Positions 15,374-24,079 are shown, counted from the stretch's first letter. The stretch is DNA of 64,000 bases from Longispora sp040681875 (GCF_040681875.1 NZ_JBFAZP010000004.1:620001-684000), one strand, 5' to 3'. Program-made: numbers and translations. The notes: a model not told the origin generated them from the sequence alone.

Positions 15374-16629
15374 CACAATCCTCCTTGGGTACGGCGGCGC
15401 GCCAGGACGGACGGGGGCACTCGGCGCGCGAGCGCGAACAAGGGCACCAGGATCGCCATCAGCAGCCCGGCACCGAGTGCCGCGTGGCCGAGGAAGGCGT
15501 CGAGCCGGCCGTGGGCCAGGTACGCGCCGAGGGCGAGCGCGACGAGGGCGCACACCCCGCGGTCGAGGATGGACTCGGCGGACAGCAGGGTCGCCCGGTA
15601 CCGCGAGTCCGTGATCGCCTCGTTGAGCAGCTTGCGCTGGATCGGGTACGACAGCCCCGAGGCCAGGGAGAACACGCACAGACAGGCCACGACCAGAGCC
15701 ACCCCGACGGGTACGACGAGCGCGAGCGCGCCGGCCATCACCGCCGTCAGGGCGAACACGGCGCGCAGGTCGCCGAGGACCTTGCGGACCCGGTGGCTGC
15801 GGGCCGCGCCGAGCACCTCGAAGACGGTCATCGCGGACATCACCAGGCCGTGCCAGGCCAGCGGGACGTGTTTGGACTCCAGGATGGGCTGGAACAGGTT
15901 GACCTGGCCGATCCGGGCCAGGGTGAAGATGGCCACGCCCTGGAGCATGATCAGGACGAGCACGCGGGAGGTGCGCAGCTGGGTGAACGCGCCGGTCAGG
16001 GTGGCGCCCAGGGAGACCTTCTCGTCGGGCGGGGCGTCCTCGTGCACGGGTGGCGGGAGTTTCGGCAGGCCGAGGACCAGGGCCAGCGCGACGGCGGCGT
16101 TGAGCGCGGTGAGCCAGTACACCGAGGTCATGTGCCAGGTGAGGAGCAGGCCCGCCACCGGCCAGACCGCGATCTTGCCCACCAGGCTGTACGCCCGGCT
16201 CCGCCCCTCGGTCCTCTGGTAGTCCTCCCCGCGCCCGGCCCGGTGCAGGTACTCGAACAGGTACGCGCTCGCCGCCCCCGACACCAGGGACCGGGCCAGG
16301 GCCACGAGCAGCCAGTGCGCGAGGAACCCGGCGTAGGACGGCTCGGCGATCGGCAGCAGGTTCGCGGCGAGCAGCACACCCGCCCCGGCGCCGAGGCTCC
16401 ACCGGTAGTCGAACCGGTCCGCCAACAGCCCGGTCGGGATCTCGAACAGGCAGAACACGAGGTAGTAGACGCTCTGGATGCCGAGGATCTCCTCGTTGCT
16501 CAGCCCGACCAGGCGCTGGTAGGAGTAGAAGACCGGCACCCAGACGAGCAGGCCGAAGAAGAACTGGAAACCGTAGGTGAGGCCCACGACCCGGCGGACG
16601 GCGGGCGCGGGCGCGAGGGTCGCCGTCAC
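15373..16629 (-). CDS. MFS transporter of the dikinase/ATP-grasp operon
   Basis: Twelve-helix inner-membrane protein of 418 residues. The MFS loop after helix 2 is TGLLADRFDYRWSL; the central loop (about 205-225, Pro/Asp/Glu rich) and the second half VLGAARSHRVRKVLGD follow the normal pattern. Related MFS proteins are commonly placed in small-molecule clusters as exporters. GTG 16629 starts two bases after the dikinase stop and the gene ends overlapping the ATP-grasp start, so the three are translationally coupled. Export of the pathway product and so self-protection is the natural inference; the substrate is unknown. Confidence 0.8.
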   Translation of the reverse strand: MTATLAPAPAVRRVVGLTYGFQFFFGLLVWVPVFYSYQRLVGLSNEEILGIQSVYYLVFCLFEIPTGLLADRFDYRWSLGAGAGVLLAANLLPIAEPSYAGFLAHWLLVALARSLVSGAASAYLFEYLHRAGRGEDYQRTEGRSRAYSLVGKIAVWPVAGLLLTWHMTSVYWLTALNAAVALALVLGLPKLPPPVHEDAPPDEKVSLGATLTGAFTQLRTSRVLVLIMLQGVAIFTLARIGQVNLFQPILESKHVPLAWHGLVMSAMTVFEVLGAARSHRVRKVLGDLRAVFALTAVMAGALALVVPVGVALVVACLCVFSLASGLSYPIQRKLLNEAITDSRYRATLLSAESILDRGVCALVALALGAYLAHGRLDAFLGHAALGAGLLMAILVPLFALARRVPPSVLARRRTQGGL

Positions 16630-16631
16630 GG

Positions 16632-18629
16632 TCAGCTCGCGTAGGGCCGGAGCTGGACGACGGCCACCCGGTCCCCGTCGCTGACCCACTCGATGTCCAC
16701 GGGCTCGGCGAACGTGTAGTCCGGCGAGAAGTGCGCCTGGAGCAGCCGGCCGGCCACCGCCAGTCGGCCGAGCAGGTCGCGGTCGGCCCCGCCCAGGTCA
16801 CGGTCGGCGTCGCCGAGGGACAGGGTCCGCCCGCCGCCCTCGACCGTGTTGAACAGGTACTGCATCGGAGCGGCCGTCCCCGACACGATGTCCCCGACGG
16901 ACTTCTCCGACAGGTTCACGTACACGTTGCGAAAGTCCGCGCGCCGTAACGGGTTGGTGGTGACCAGCACCCCGCCCATCGAGGCGGCCACCTCCTCCTG
17001 GATCACGACCCCCATGTACGCGTCGTCCAGGGAGATGCCGGCCTGCTGGCGGAGCCGCACGCTGCGCGGGGACAGCAGCGACGCCCACACGTCGGTGACG
17101 CTGCGGACCACCTGGTCGGCGGTGGTGACCTGGTTGACGGACTCGTAGATCCCGGCGGCGGAGAAGCCGGCCAGGTCCTCGGCGTTGGACGAGCTGCGGA
17201 CCACGAAGCTGCCGACCCCGCCCAGGTGCCCGACGATCGCCCCGTCGATCCGGCGGCGCATCGGCTCCGGCATCCGGGTGGCCCGGATCGCGCGCTGCAG
17301 CTCCAGGGCCAGCGCGTCGACCTCGTGCGCGTCGAGTTCCAGGGCCATCTTGAGCTTGCCGATGGTCTGCTGGATCCGGGGCGAGGACTCCAGGAACTCC
17401 CGTTGCAGGGAGAACGGCAGGGCGATGCCGCGCGGCACGTACAGGGTGTCGTTGAGGAGGCGGTGCGCGGCCGGGAGCAGGTCGGGGGCGCCGAGCAGCT
17501 TCTCCAGGTACGGCAGCAGGTTGTCCCGGGGCGGCCGGGGCACCTGGTAGAAGCCGAGCAACCGGTCGGACCGGTGCGCGAGCAGGTGCTGGAGCTCGCC
17601 GAGGTTGGCGGCCTTGGTGCCGTACCGGTACCGGTCGGAGGTCCGCAGCTCCGCGAGGGACACGATCGGGTTGGACAGCACCTCCGGGCTCTCCATCAGC
17701 ACCCGCTGGGCCACCCACGCCGGCCGGCGGTCGACCTCGGCCGGGGCGTCGACCACGGTCAGGCCGATCTGCTCCGCGTCGGGCGTGACCTCGTAGCGGA
17801 CCCACTTCCCGTCGAGGCCCTCGTCGGCGATCCGGTCGAGCACGTCGAGCTGGATCGCGTTCGGGATCTGCCAGCCGGCCGCGAGCACGTTGGTGTGCGA
17901 CAGGGGCGTGGTGTGCCGGGCGTTGATGATGCCGGCGAGCCGGGGGATGTCGTCGGGCACCCGTTCCATGGCGATGATGTCGTACCACTCCAGGGGCTCG
18001 GCGCGGTCGTAGTCGCGGGCGTCGCGGAAGGCGCGCAGCCGGCCCTCGGCGACCCCCGGTTGCAGGGCGACGAACGGGGCGTCGGAGAAGAGTTCGTGCG
18101 CGGAGATCCGGGGCACCTCGGCGGCGGGGATCTCCGCGAGGTACTGCTCCTGCAGGTGGGTCGCCGGCTTGAACAGCAGCGGCAGCGCGGGGTCGACGTG
18201 CTCGCGGACGAACCGGTGGAACCAGCGGAGCATCTCCGCCGTCATCGTGTCCACCTCGACGGTCTCCAGGGAGAAGAACCGCTTCTCGGTACCCGTCTCG
18301 GCGTCGACCCGGGTGTGCAGGGCGAGCAGGCCGAGGTACAGGTCGCGGTCCGGGTCGTGGTAGAAGCGCTGGTTGAACGCGTCCACGTTGGCCTCGAGCT
18401 CGTCGCGCCCGATGTGCAGGATCTCCTCGGCGATGTAGTAGGCGTGGAAGCCGTAGGCCTCCTGGGACAGGAAGTGGATCCGCCCGGCGGGTCGGTCCAC
18501 GACCAGTTTGACGAACGAGTGCCCGGACAACCTTCCGGCCAGCTGGTCGAACGCCTCGAGGGTCAGCCGCTCCCCCACGACCGCCCTCACCGCCGCGTCC
18601 GTCTCCTCTGTCGCCGTCCTGTCCACCAT
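16632..18629 (-). CDS. Dikinase-like protein with PEP-synthase-type ATP-grasp domain and permuted His domain
   Basis: 665-residue cytosolic protein. Residues 1 to about 200 are an unrecognised alpha/beta domain. A phosphohistidine-like segment follows (NARHTTPLSHTNVLAAGW, candidate His245). The ATP-binding domain related to PEP synthase and pyruvate phosphate dikinase runs from about 335 to the end: YGTKAANLGELQ, VVRSSSNAEDLAGFSAAG (476-493), QEEVAASMGGVLVTTNP and the closing EWVSDGDRVAVVQLRP. In PEP synthase the order is ATP-grasp, His, PEP barrel; here the His domain comes first and the PEP/pyruvate barrel is missing, as in glucan water dikinases. Such enzymes phosphorylate varied acceptors, for example glutamine amide nitrogen in Campylobacter Cj1418. 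The acceptor here is unknown. ATG 18629 has GAGAGGA upstream. First gene of the operon. Confidence 0.75.
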   Translation of the reverse strand: MVDRTATEETDAAVRAVVGERLTLEAFDQLAGRLSGHSFVKLVVDRPAGRIHFLSQEAYGFHAYYIAEEILHIGRDELEANVDAFNQRFYHDPDRDLYLGLLALHTRVDAETGTEKRFFSLETVEVDTMTAEMLRWFHRFVREHVDPALPLLFKPATHLQEQYLAEIPAAEVPRISAHELFSDAPFVALQPGVAEGRLRAFRDARDYDRAEPLEWYDIIAMERVPDDIPRLAGIINARHTTPLSHTNVLAAGWQIPNAIQLDVLDRIADEGLDGKWVRYEVTPDAEQIGLTVVDAPAEVDRRPAWVAQRVLMESPEVLSNPIVSLAELRTSDRYRYGTKAANLGELQHLLAHRSDRLLGFYQVPRPPRDNLLPYLEKLLGAPDLLPAAHRLLNDTLYVPRGIALPFSLQREFLESSPRIQQTIGKLKMALELDAHEVDALALELQRAIRATRMPEPMRRRIDGAIVGHLGGVGSFVVRSSSNAEDLAGFSAAGIYESVNQVTTADQVVRSVTDVWASLLSPRSVRLRQQAGISLDDAYMGVVIQEEVAASMGGVLVTTNPLRRADFRNVYVNLSEKSVGDIVSGTAAPMQYLFNTVEGGGRTLSLGDADRDLGGADRDLLGRLAVAGRLLQAHFSPDYTFAEPVDIEWVSDGDRVAVVQLRPYAS

Positions 18630-18862
18630 GGAGTCCTCTCTCGCTCGCCCGTTTCCCAACCCAGCGGAGTTTGGTGCACACCGGGGGTAATGGTCAATTG
18701 ATACCCATCTGTAGGGGGCGTCACACGCGACAGACTTGCCCAGATTGGTCCTTTTTAGAGGGTACAAATTTCGGTGCTTTTGTGTTTTCCGGGGGCATTC
18801 ATGTTCGACGCCCGGTGTGACCGGTCTTATACCGCCGATGTGTGATCGGTCATGATGGATGC
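18630..18862. promoter_or_regulatory. AT-rich divergent promoter region, with + strand promoter at 18804-18832
   Basis: Noticeably less GC-rich than its surroundings. On the plus strand TTCGAC (18804-18809), 17 bases, TTATAC (18827-18832) forms a plausible promoter for the secreted HAD gene. On the minus strand the dikinase operon promoter must lie here; candidates such as TGTGAC-16/17-TATCAA near 18725-18695 are weak and I do not choose between them. Confidence 0.45.
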
Positions 18863-19438
18863 ATGATCCGATTCCCCTCCCGTCTCGCGACCGTCCTGGT
18901 CGCGGCGGCGGCTCTCCTCGCCCCCGCGCTCCCGGCCCACGCGGCCGCCGGGCCCGCGCCCCTCCGGACCCGTTGCGCGGTCGTCTACTTCGACCTCGGC
19001 GACGTGCTCGTCGACTCCTCCGACCCGACCCACTTCCGCTACGAGGAGGGCGCGCTCCGGCACCTGCGCACGCTGCGCCTGCTCGGGGTGCCACTGGGGC
19101 TGATCAGCAACATCCCGCCGTCCTGGGGCGCCGACGACGCCGCGCGGATCGACGCGCTGAAGGCGTACATCGCCGCGACGTGGACCGAGCCGGAGCCGTT
19201 CGTCTGGTCGTACTTCGAGGGCCGGATCCTGCTGCCCCGCACCGACGCCGAGCGCAAGCCCGCCCCGGCCCTGTTCACCCGGGCGCTCGGCCAGACGGGC
19301 GGCTGCTCGGCCGTGTTCGAGGGCGACTCGGCGGCGGAGGTGACGGTGGCGACGTCACTGGGCTTCCGGGGCTACCTGACGGGCCAGCCCGACCAGCCGT
19401 TCTACCTGCCGGTGTGGCGGGTCGTCACGGGCCTCTGA
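18863..19438 (+). CDS. Secreted HAD-like phosphatase-fold protein
   Basis: 191-residue protein with a Sec signal peptide (RFPSRLATVLVAAAALLAPALPAHAAAG, cleavage near residue 29) and a HAD core. Motif I is YFDLGDVLVDSS (nucleophile Asp), motif II is PLGLISNIPPSW, the lysine region is ERKPAPALF and the acidic motif IV is FEGDSAAEVTVATSLGF. The cap is small. An extracytoplasmic HAD of this size is uncommon and may be a phosphatase with loose specificity or a binding protein. ATG 18863 begins the signal peptide; GTG 18842, in frame and 9 bases after the -10 box, is an alternative leaderless start. A strong terminator follows. Confidence 0.65.
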   Translation: MIRFPSRLATVLVAAAALLAPALPAHAAAGPAPLRTRCAVVYFDLGDVLVDSSDPTHFRYEEGALRHLRTLRLLGVPLGLISNIPPSWGADDAARIDALKAYIAATWTEPEPFVWSYFEGRILLPRTDAERKPAPALFTRALGQTGGCSAVFEGDSAAEVTVATSLGFRGYLTGQPDQPFYLPVWRVVTGL

Positions 19439-19451
19439 CCGGCGTCGACAT

Positions 19452-19483
19452 GCGCCCGGGCGGCCGGTGGGCCGCTCGGGCGC
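19452..19483 (+). terminator. Terminator after the secreted HAD gene
   Basis: Stem GCGCCCG-g-GCGGCC with GGCCGC-t-CGGGCGC around GGTG: 13 pairs and one G-T wobble, 13 bases after the stop. Confidence 0.75.
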
Positions 19484-19521
19484 GATCTTGCCGGCTCGGG
19501 GTCCACCCGGCACGGCAGGCC

Positions 19522-19555
19522 CGGCTTCGTGGCGCGCCCGGCTTCGTGGCGCGCC
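19522..19555. repeat. Direct duplication of a 17-bp unit
   Basis: CGGCTTCGTGGCGCGCC occurs twice head to tail in the gap between the convergent HAD and ABC genes. A recent slippage event is the simplest reading. Confidence 0.7.
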
Positions 19556-19588
19556 CGGCGCGATCCGGCCGGTGTCCCGTGGCGCGGG

Positions 19589-21334
19589 TCAGTCGACGGC
19601 GACCAGGAACTGGTGGGCGGCCAGCTCGCGGTACAGCGGGCTGGTCTCCAGCAGCTCCGTGTGCCGCCCGACCGCCACCACCTTGCCGTGTTCGAGGACC
19701 ACGATCTGGTCGGAGTCGACCACCGTGGACAGCCGGTGCGCCACCACGATCAGGGTCCGGTTCTCGGCGACGGCCGCGATGGCCTGGCGCAGCGCGGCCT
19801 CGTTGCGGGCGTCGAGGTTGCTGGTCGGCTCGTCCAGCAGCAGGATCGGCGGGGCCGACAGCAGGGTACGCGCGATGGCGAGCCGCTGGCGCTCCCCGCC
19901 GGACAGCAGCACCCCGCCCTCGCCGACCTGGGCGTCCAGGCCGAGCGGGGTGCGGTCGATCAGGTCGGTCAGGTTCACGGCGGCCAGCACGTCGGCCATC
20001 TGCGCCTCGGTGGCCGTGGGCGAGGCGAGCAGCAGGTTGTCGCGCAGGGTGCCGGCGAGGACCGGGGCCTCCTGTTCCACGTACCCCAGGTGGGAGCGCA
20101 GTTCGTCGCGGGGCTGGGCGCGCACGTCGCGGCCGGCGACCCGCAGCTCGCCCTGGTCGAGTTCGTAGAAGCGCTCGACGAGGGACAGCAGCGTGGACTT
20201 GCCGGCGCCGGACGGGCCGACGAGCGCGGTGCGGGTCCCGTACGGCACGGTGAAGGTGATGTCGCGCAGCACCGGGTCGCCGTTCTCGTAGGAGAAGCCG
20301 ACCTGGTCGAACTCGACGGCCGGGCCGCCCACCGCCGGGGCCGTCGTGGCGAGGTCGTGGTCGGTCTCCGCCGGCAGGGTGAGGATCTCCTCGATCCGTT
20401 CGAGCGCGCCGAGCCCCGCCTGGAGCTGCGTGTACGCCTGCAGGGCTCCGCCGAGCGGCATGACCAGGAAGAACAGGAACAGGATGAAGGCCACCAGGTC
20501 GCCGACCGTGATGTGTCCACTGGCGACCCGGGCGCCGCCGACCCCCAGTACCAGGAGGAAGGAGCCCTGGATCGCGGTCACGACCGTGGGCCGGATGAAG
20601 GCCTGGAGCCGGGCGATCCGCAGGCCCGCGTCGTAGGCGTCCTGGGCGCTGGCGGAGACCACGTCGGTCTCGCGGGCCTCGGCCCGGCTGGCCCGGATGG
20701 TCCGGGCGGCGGAGATGGCGCGCTCGACGGCGGAGGTCATCTCCCCGACCCGGGTCTGCGCCTCCAGCGACGCGCGCCGGACCTTGCCCGCGAAGCCGAT
20801 CCCGGCGGCCAGGCCGGCCGCGAGCCCGACCAGGGTGACGGCGAACAGCAGCGGGTCGAGCACGATCATCGCGGTGGCCGCGCCGACCACCATCACCGCG
20901 CCGGAGACGATCTCGAACAGCCCGGAGGTGACCACGGCCCGCAGCAGGGTGGTGTCCGCGCCGACCCGGGAGAGCAGGTCGCCGACCCGGCGCCGGTCGT
21001 ACTCCACGATGGGGAGGCGGAGCAGGTGGCCGGTGAGCCGACGGCGCGAGGACAGGACGAGGCCCTCGGCGGTGCGCTGGAGCAGGTACTCCCGGATGCT
21101 GTCGATCACCGAGGCGCCGACCAGCAGGGCCACCAGGATCAGGACGAACCGCCCGTAGGACTCGCGGGCGCCGATCGCGTTCAGCAGCTCGCGGGTGACC
21201 AGGGGCTGGACGAGGGTGCCGGCGGCCGCGACCAGGGACAGCACCGCCACGACGGACAGCGTGCCCCGGTAGGCGCGCAGGTAGGGCAGGAGAGTCCGCA
21301 GACCCACCTTGCGCGTGGGCTTCGACGTGGACAT
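19589..21334 (-). CDS. ABC exporter, fused membrane and ATPase domains (MsbA-like half transporter)
   Basis: 581-residue half-transporter. The six-helix membrane domain spans about 20-310 and the ATPase domain about 335-575, with Walker A VGPSGAGKSTLLS, Q-loop GYVEQEAPVL, signature LLSGGERQRLAIARTLL, Walker B ILLLDEPTS and H-loop VVAHRLSTV, all intact. It should act as a homodimer exporting lipids, drugs or peptides. ATG 21334 has GGGGGAGG upstream. Three copies of AGTAGTC lie 70-130 bases upstream of the start. The gene stands alone; its partner and substrate are not shown. Confidence 0.88.
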   Translation of the reverse strand: MSTSKPTRKVGLRTLLPYLRAYRGTLSVVAVLSLVAAAGTLVQPLVTRELLNAIGARESYGRFVLILVALLVGASVIDSIREYLLQRTAEGLVLSSRRRLTGHLLRLPIVEYDRRRVGDLLSRVGADTTLLRAVVTSGLFEIVSGAVMVVGAATAMIVLDPLLFAVTLVGLAAGLAAGIGFAGKVRRASLEAQTRVGEMTSAVERAISAARTIRASRAEARETDVVSASAQDAYDAGLRIARLQAFIRPTVVTAIQGSFLLVLGVGGARVASGHITVGDLVAFILFLFFLVMPLGGALQAYTQLQAGLGALERIEEILTLPAETDHDLATTAPAVGGPAVEFDQVGFSYENGDPVLRDITFTVPYGTRTALVGPSGAGKSTLLSLVERFYELDQGELRVAGRDVRAQPRDELRSHLGYVEQEAPVLAGTLRDNLLLASPTATEAQMADVLAAVNLTDLIDRTPLGLDAQVGEGGVLLSGGERQRLAIARTLLSAPPILLLDEPTSNLDARNEAALRQAIAAVAENRTLIVVAHRLSTVVDSDQIVVLEHGKVVAVGRHTELLETSPLYRELAAHQFLVAVD

Positions 21335-21401
21335 GCGGCCTCCCCCGGTATCGGCCCTCCGAGGGTATCCGGATCGGGGGCGCGGGCCGTCCGTCGTGAG
21401 G

Positions 21402-21464
21402 AGTAGTCGGGCGCCCTCCCTGTGGAGTAGTCCGGCCGGCGCGGAGGACGACCCGGGAGTAGTC
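21402..21464. repeat. Three spaced copies of GAGTAGTC upstream of the ABC exporter
   Basis: AGTAGTC at 21402-21408, 21426-21432 and 21458-21464, each preceded by GG or GAGG and followed by (C)GG. Spacing 24 and 32 bases. They may be regulator half-sites for the exporter or chance; no named regulator is recognised. Confidence 0.3.
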
Positions 21465-21552
21465 CGGCCACAGGGGACCCGGGCGCACCCTGTGCCAATC
21501 GGAAAGTACAAGTGCCGGAAAGTGCCCGGTGGGCCAGCTTTGCCCGACCCCG

Positions 21553-21581
21553 TTGACACGGACGACCTTGGAGGTTAGGAA
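21553..21581 (+). promoter_or_regulatory. Promoter of the chitosanase gene
   Basis: TTGACA (21553-21558), 17-base spacer, TAGGAA (21576-21581). The -10 box lies inside the left arm of the operator palindrome, so a bound repressor would block polymerase. Confidence 0.7.
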
Positions 21582-21602
21582 GGTTAGGTAACCTTCCTAA
21601 CC
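21573..21602 (+). promoter_or_regulatory. Perfect 14-bp inverted-repeat operator at the chitosanase promoter
   Basis: GGTTAGGAAGGTTA, GG, TAACCTTCCTAACC: arms match perfectly. The sequence and placement resemble the sites of ROK-family repressors (CsnR type) that control chitosanase genes in streptomycetes; I recall the general TTAGGAAA/TTTCCTAA look rather than an exact match. No ROK regulator gene lies in the window. A 13/14 copy of the right arm is found before the sugar dehydrogenase gene (27009-27022). Confidence 0.75.
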
Positions 21603-21623
21603 TTCCCCCCTCAGGAGGTACCC

Positions 21624-22463
21624 ATGCGGTTGTCCCAACGGCTCGTCAGCGTGGCGGCGGCGGTGACCCTGATCGCGGGCGCTCCCCTCGTCCTGTCGAG
21701 CACCGCGTCCGCGCACCTGTCCACGCCGGCGGCCTCGGCCAACGCCGCGCACGTGGACCTGAACGACCCGCACAAGAAGGACATCGCCATGCAGCTGGTG
21801 TCCAGCGCGGAGAACTCCTCGCTGGACTGGAAGTCGCAGTACAAGTACATCGAGGACATCGACGACGGCCGGGGCTACACGGCCGGCATCATCGGGTTCT
21901 GTTCCGGGACCGGGGACATGCTCGACCTCGTGGAGCTGTACGCCCAGCGCAAGCCGGGCAACGTGCTCGCCAAGTACCTGCCGGCGCTGCGCAAGGTCAA
22001 CGGCACCGACTCGCACACCGGGCTCGGGTCCGCCTTCGAGAAGGACTGGGCGACGGCCGCCAAGGACTCGGCGTTCAAGAAGGCCCAGGACGACGAGCGC
22101 GACCGGGTGTACTTCAACCCGGCCGTCCAGCAGGCCAAGGCCGACGGCCTGTGGGCCCTAGGCCAGTTCGCCTACTACGACACGATCGTGATGCACGGCA
22201 ACGGCACCGACCGGGACAGCTTCGGCTCGATCCGCAAGAACGCCCTGAAGAAGGCCAAGCCGCCGTCGCAGGGCGGGGACCAGGTGACCTACCTCAACGC
22301 GTTCCTCGACGCGCGCAAGGTCGCGATGAAGCACGAGGACGCGCACTCCGACACCAGCCGGGTCGACACCGCCCAGCGGGTGTTCCTCAAGGCCGGCAAC
22401 CTGGACCTGAACCCGCCGCTGAGCTGGAAGGTCTACGGCGACCCGTTCCGCATCGACAGCTGA
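21624..22463 (+). CDS. Secreted GH46 chitosanase
   Basis: 279-residue exported endo-chitosanase that cuts beta-1,4-linked glucosamine polymers by inversion. A signal peptide covers residues 1 to about 30 (ending STASA). The catalytic pair follows the GH46 spacing: Glu63 in SSAENSSLDWKSQYKY and Asp81 in EDIDDGRGYTAGIIGF, 18 residues apart as in the Kitasatospora N174 enzyme. Later conserved blocks include DGLWALGQFAYYDTIVMHG and EDAHSDTSRVDTAQR. AGGAGGT lies 4 bases before ATG 21624. It has its own promoter, operator and terminator, so it is a single-gene unit probably induced by chitosan oligosaccharides. Confidence 0.93.
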   Translation: MRLSQRLVSVAAAVTLIAGAPLVLSSTASAHLSTPAASANAAHVDLNDPHKKDIAMQLVSSAENSSLDWKSQYKYIEDIDDGRGYTAGIIGFCSGTGDMLDLVELYAQRKPGNVLAKYLPALRKVNGTDSHTGLGSAFEKDWATAAKDSAFKKAQDDERDRVYFNPAVQQAKADGLWALGQFAYYDTIVMHGNGTDRDSFGSIRKNALKKAKPPSQGGDQVTYLNAFLDARKVAMKHEDAHSDTSRVDTAQRVFLKAGNLDLNPPLSWKVYGDPFRIDS

Positions 22464-22477
22464 TTCCACCCCTCCGC

Positions 22478-22516
22478 GCACGCCGGCCAGGTCGCCCCCC
22501 GACCCGGCCGGCGTGC
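22478..22516 (+). terminator. Terminator after the chitosanase gene
   Basis: Perfect 11-bp stem GCACGCCGGCC/GGCCGGCGTGC enclosing a second GGTCG/CGACC stem, 14 bases after the stop. Confidence 0.85.
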
Positions 22517-22613
22517 CCGCGTCAGCCCCCGCCGAGCCCCCCGGCCTGCGGGGTGGCCGCGACCGTGTCGTATTCGGCCCGATCCGTGCACCCGGGCCGC
22601 CGGGTGGACGGCC

Positions 22614-23987
22614 TCACGGGGCGGGCTCCGGGCGGACCAGGCCCGGCCCGGTGGTGAGCAGCGTGACGGCGAGCACCGCGAGCCCGTACCCCACGATCAG
22701 CCACCAGGGGAACGCGTCGGATCCGGCCCCGGACGCCAGCGCGGACGCCGCCAGGGCCCCGGCGACCGCCACCCCGAGGGACTGGCCGACCTGCCGGCTG
22801 GTGGACGCGATCGCGGCGGCCACCCCGGCCTGGGCGCGCGGCATGCCCGACACCGCGGTCTGGGTGATCGGCGGGTTGACGACCGCGAAGCCGAACCCGA
22901 AGACGGCGTAGGCCGCGATCAGCCAGCCCAGCGGGGTCGCGACGGTCACCGGCAGCATCATCAGCCCGCTGACCGCGAAGGCGGCGCCCGCGACGAGCAG
23001 CGGCAGGCGTGGCCCCCGGTGGCCGACGAGCCGGCCGGTCAGCGGGCCGAAGACCAGGACCATCACGGCCATCGGCAGTACCGCGAGCCCGGCGTGCGCG
23101 GCGGACAGCCCCCGGACGTCCTGGAGGTACAGGGTGTTGAGGAACAGGAACCCGCCGAGCGCCGCGAACGAGCTGACCGCGATCAGGGTGGCGCCGGAGA
23201 ACGGCGCGCTGCGGAAGAACCGGAGTTCCAGCAGCGGGTCGACCCGGCGCGGTTCGTAGTACAGCAGGGCGGCCAGGGCCGCGACGGCCAGGGTGCCGAG
23301 GCCGAGGATCGGCGGGGAGCCCCAGCCGGCCGTCGGGCCCTCGATGATCGCGAACGTCACCGAACCGAGCAGGGTGATCACCAGGGCCTGGCCGACCAGG
23401 TCGGGCCGGCGGGGCCGGGGCGCGCGGGACTCGGGGACGAACACCGCGGTGAGCACGACCGCCGCGAGGCCGACCGGGATGTTGATCCAGAAGATGGCCC
23501 GCCAGCCGACGGTACCGACGAGCAGGCCGCCGACCACGGGGCCGAGCGCCATGCTGATCCCGACCACCCCGGACCACACGCCGATCGCGCGGGCGCGTTC
23601 CCGGGGCTCGGTGAACGTGTTCGTGATGATGGACATGGCGACCGGGTTGAGCATCGAGCCGCCGACCGCCTGCACGATCCGGGCCGCGACCAGCCAGCCG
23701 AGGCCGGGCGCGAGGCCGCACAGGAACGAGCCGCCGGTGAAGAGGACCAGACCGACCTGGAAGGTACGCCGCCGGCCGAGCCGGTCCGCCGTCGAGCCGG
23801 ACAGGATCAGCAGGCTGGCCAGCACCACGGTGTACGCGTCGATGGTCCACTGCAGGTCCGCGACCGTGGCGTCGAACTCGCGCCGGATGGACGGCAGCGC
23901 GACGTTGACGATGGTGTTGTCCAGGCCGACGATCAGCAGGCTCATGCAGCAGACCGCCAGGATCGGCCCCCGCCGCCGGTCGGACAA
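22614..23987 (-). CDS. DHA2-family (EmrB/QacA-type) MFS drug exporter
   Basis: 457-residue, 14-helix proton-driven exporter. Family marks are LDNTIVNVALPSIRREF in helix 1, the loop GSTADRLGRRRTFQ and motif C in SGVVGISMALGPVVGGLL. TTG 23987 is chosen because GGGGAGG lies 5 bases upstream and a perfect terminator hairpin (24008-24038) would fall inside the coding region if the in-frame GTG at 24050 were used. It stands alone between the chitosanase and the sugar dehydrogenase; no TetR- or MarR-type regulator is adjacent. Substrate unknown. Confidence 0.85.
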   Translation of the reverse strand: MSDRRRGPILAVCCMSLLIVGLDNTIVNVALPSIRREFDATVADLQWTIDAYTVVLASLLILSGSTADRLGRRRTFQVGLVLFTGGSFLCGLAPGLGWLVAARIVQAVGGSMLNPVAMSIITNTFTEPRERARAIGVWSGVVGISMALGPVVGGLLVGTVGWRAIFWINIPVGLAAVVLTAVFVPESRAPRPRRPDLVGQALVITLLGSVTFAIIEGPTAGWGSPPILGLGTLAVAALAALLYYEPRRVDPLLELRFFRSAPFSGATLIAVSSFAALGGFLFLNTLYLQDVRGLSAAHAGLAVLPMAVMVLVFGPLTGRLVGHRGPRLPLLVAGAAFAVSGLMMLPVTVATPLGWLIAAYAVFGFGFAVVNPPITQTAVSGMPRAQAGVAAAIASTSRQVGQSLGVAVAGALAASALASGAGSDAFPWWLIVGYGLAVLAVTLLTTGPGLVRPEPAP

Positions 23988-24007
23988 CGCGCCTCCCCGG
24001 CGTGGTG

Positions 24008-24038
24008 CCGGCCGGGCTGGGGAGACCAGCCCGGCCGG
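24008..24038 (-). terminator. Terminator after the sugar dehydrogenase gene
   Basis: Perfect 13-bp stem CCGGCCGGGCTGG/CCAGCCCGGCCGG with a 5-base loop, 41 bases after the dehydrogenase stop and just before the ribosome site of the DHA2 exporter. Confidence 0.8.
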
Positions 24039-24079
24039 GTGGTGCCGCACGGCCCCGAGGAGGCCGCGTCGGGTCGCGG

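Noticed and set aside
24050..24050. GTG start for the DHA2 exporter
   Set aside because: It would put a perfect 13-bp terminator hairpin inside the coding region; TTG 23987 has a strong ribosome site.
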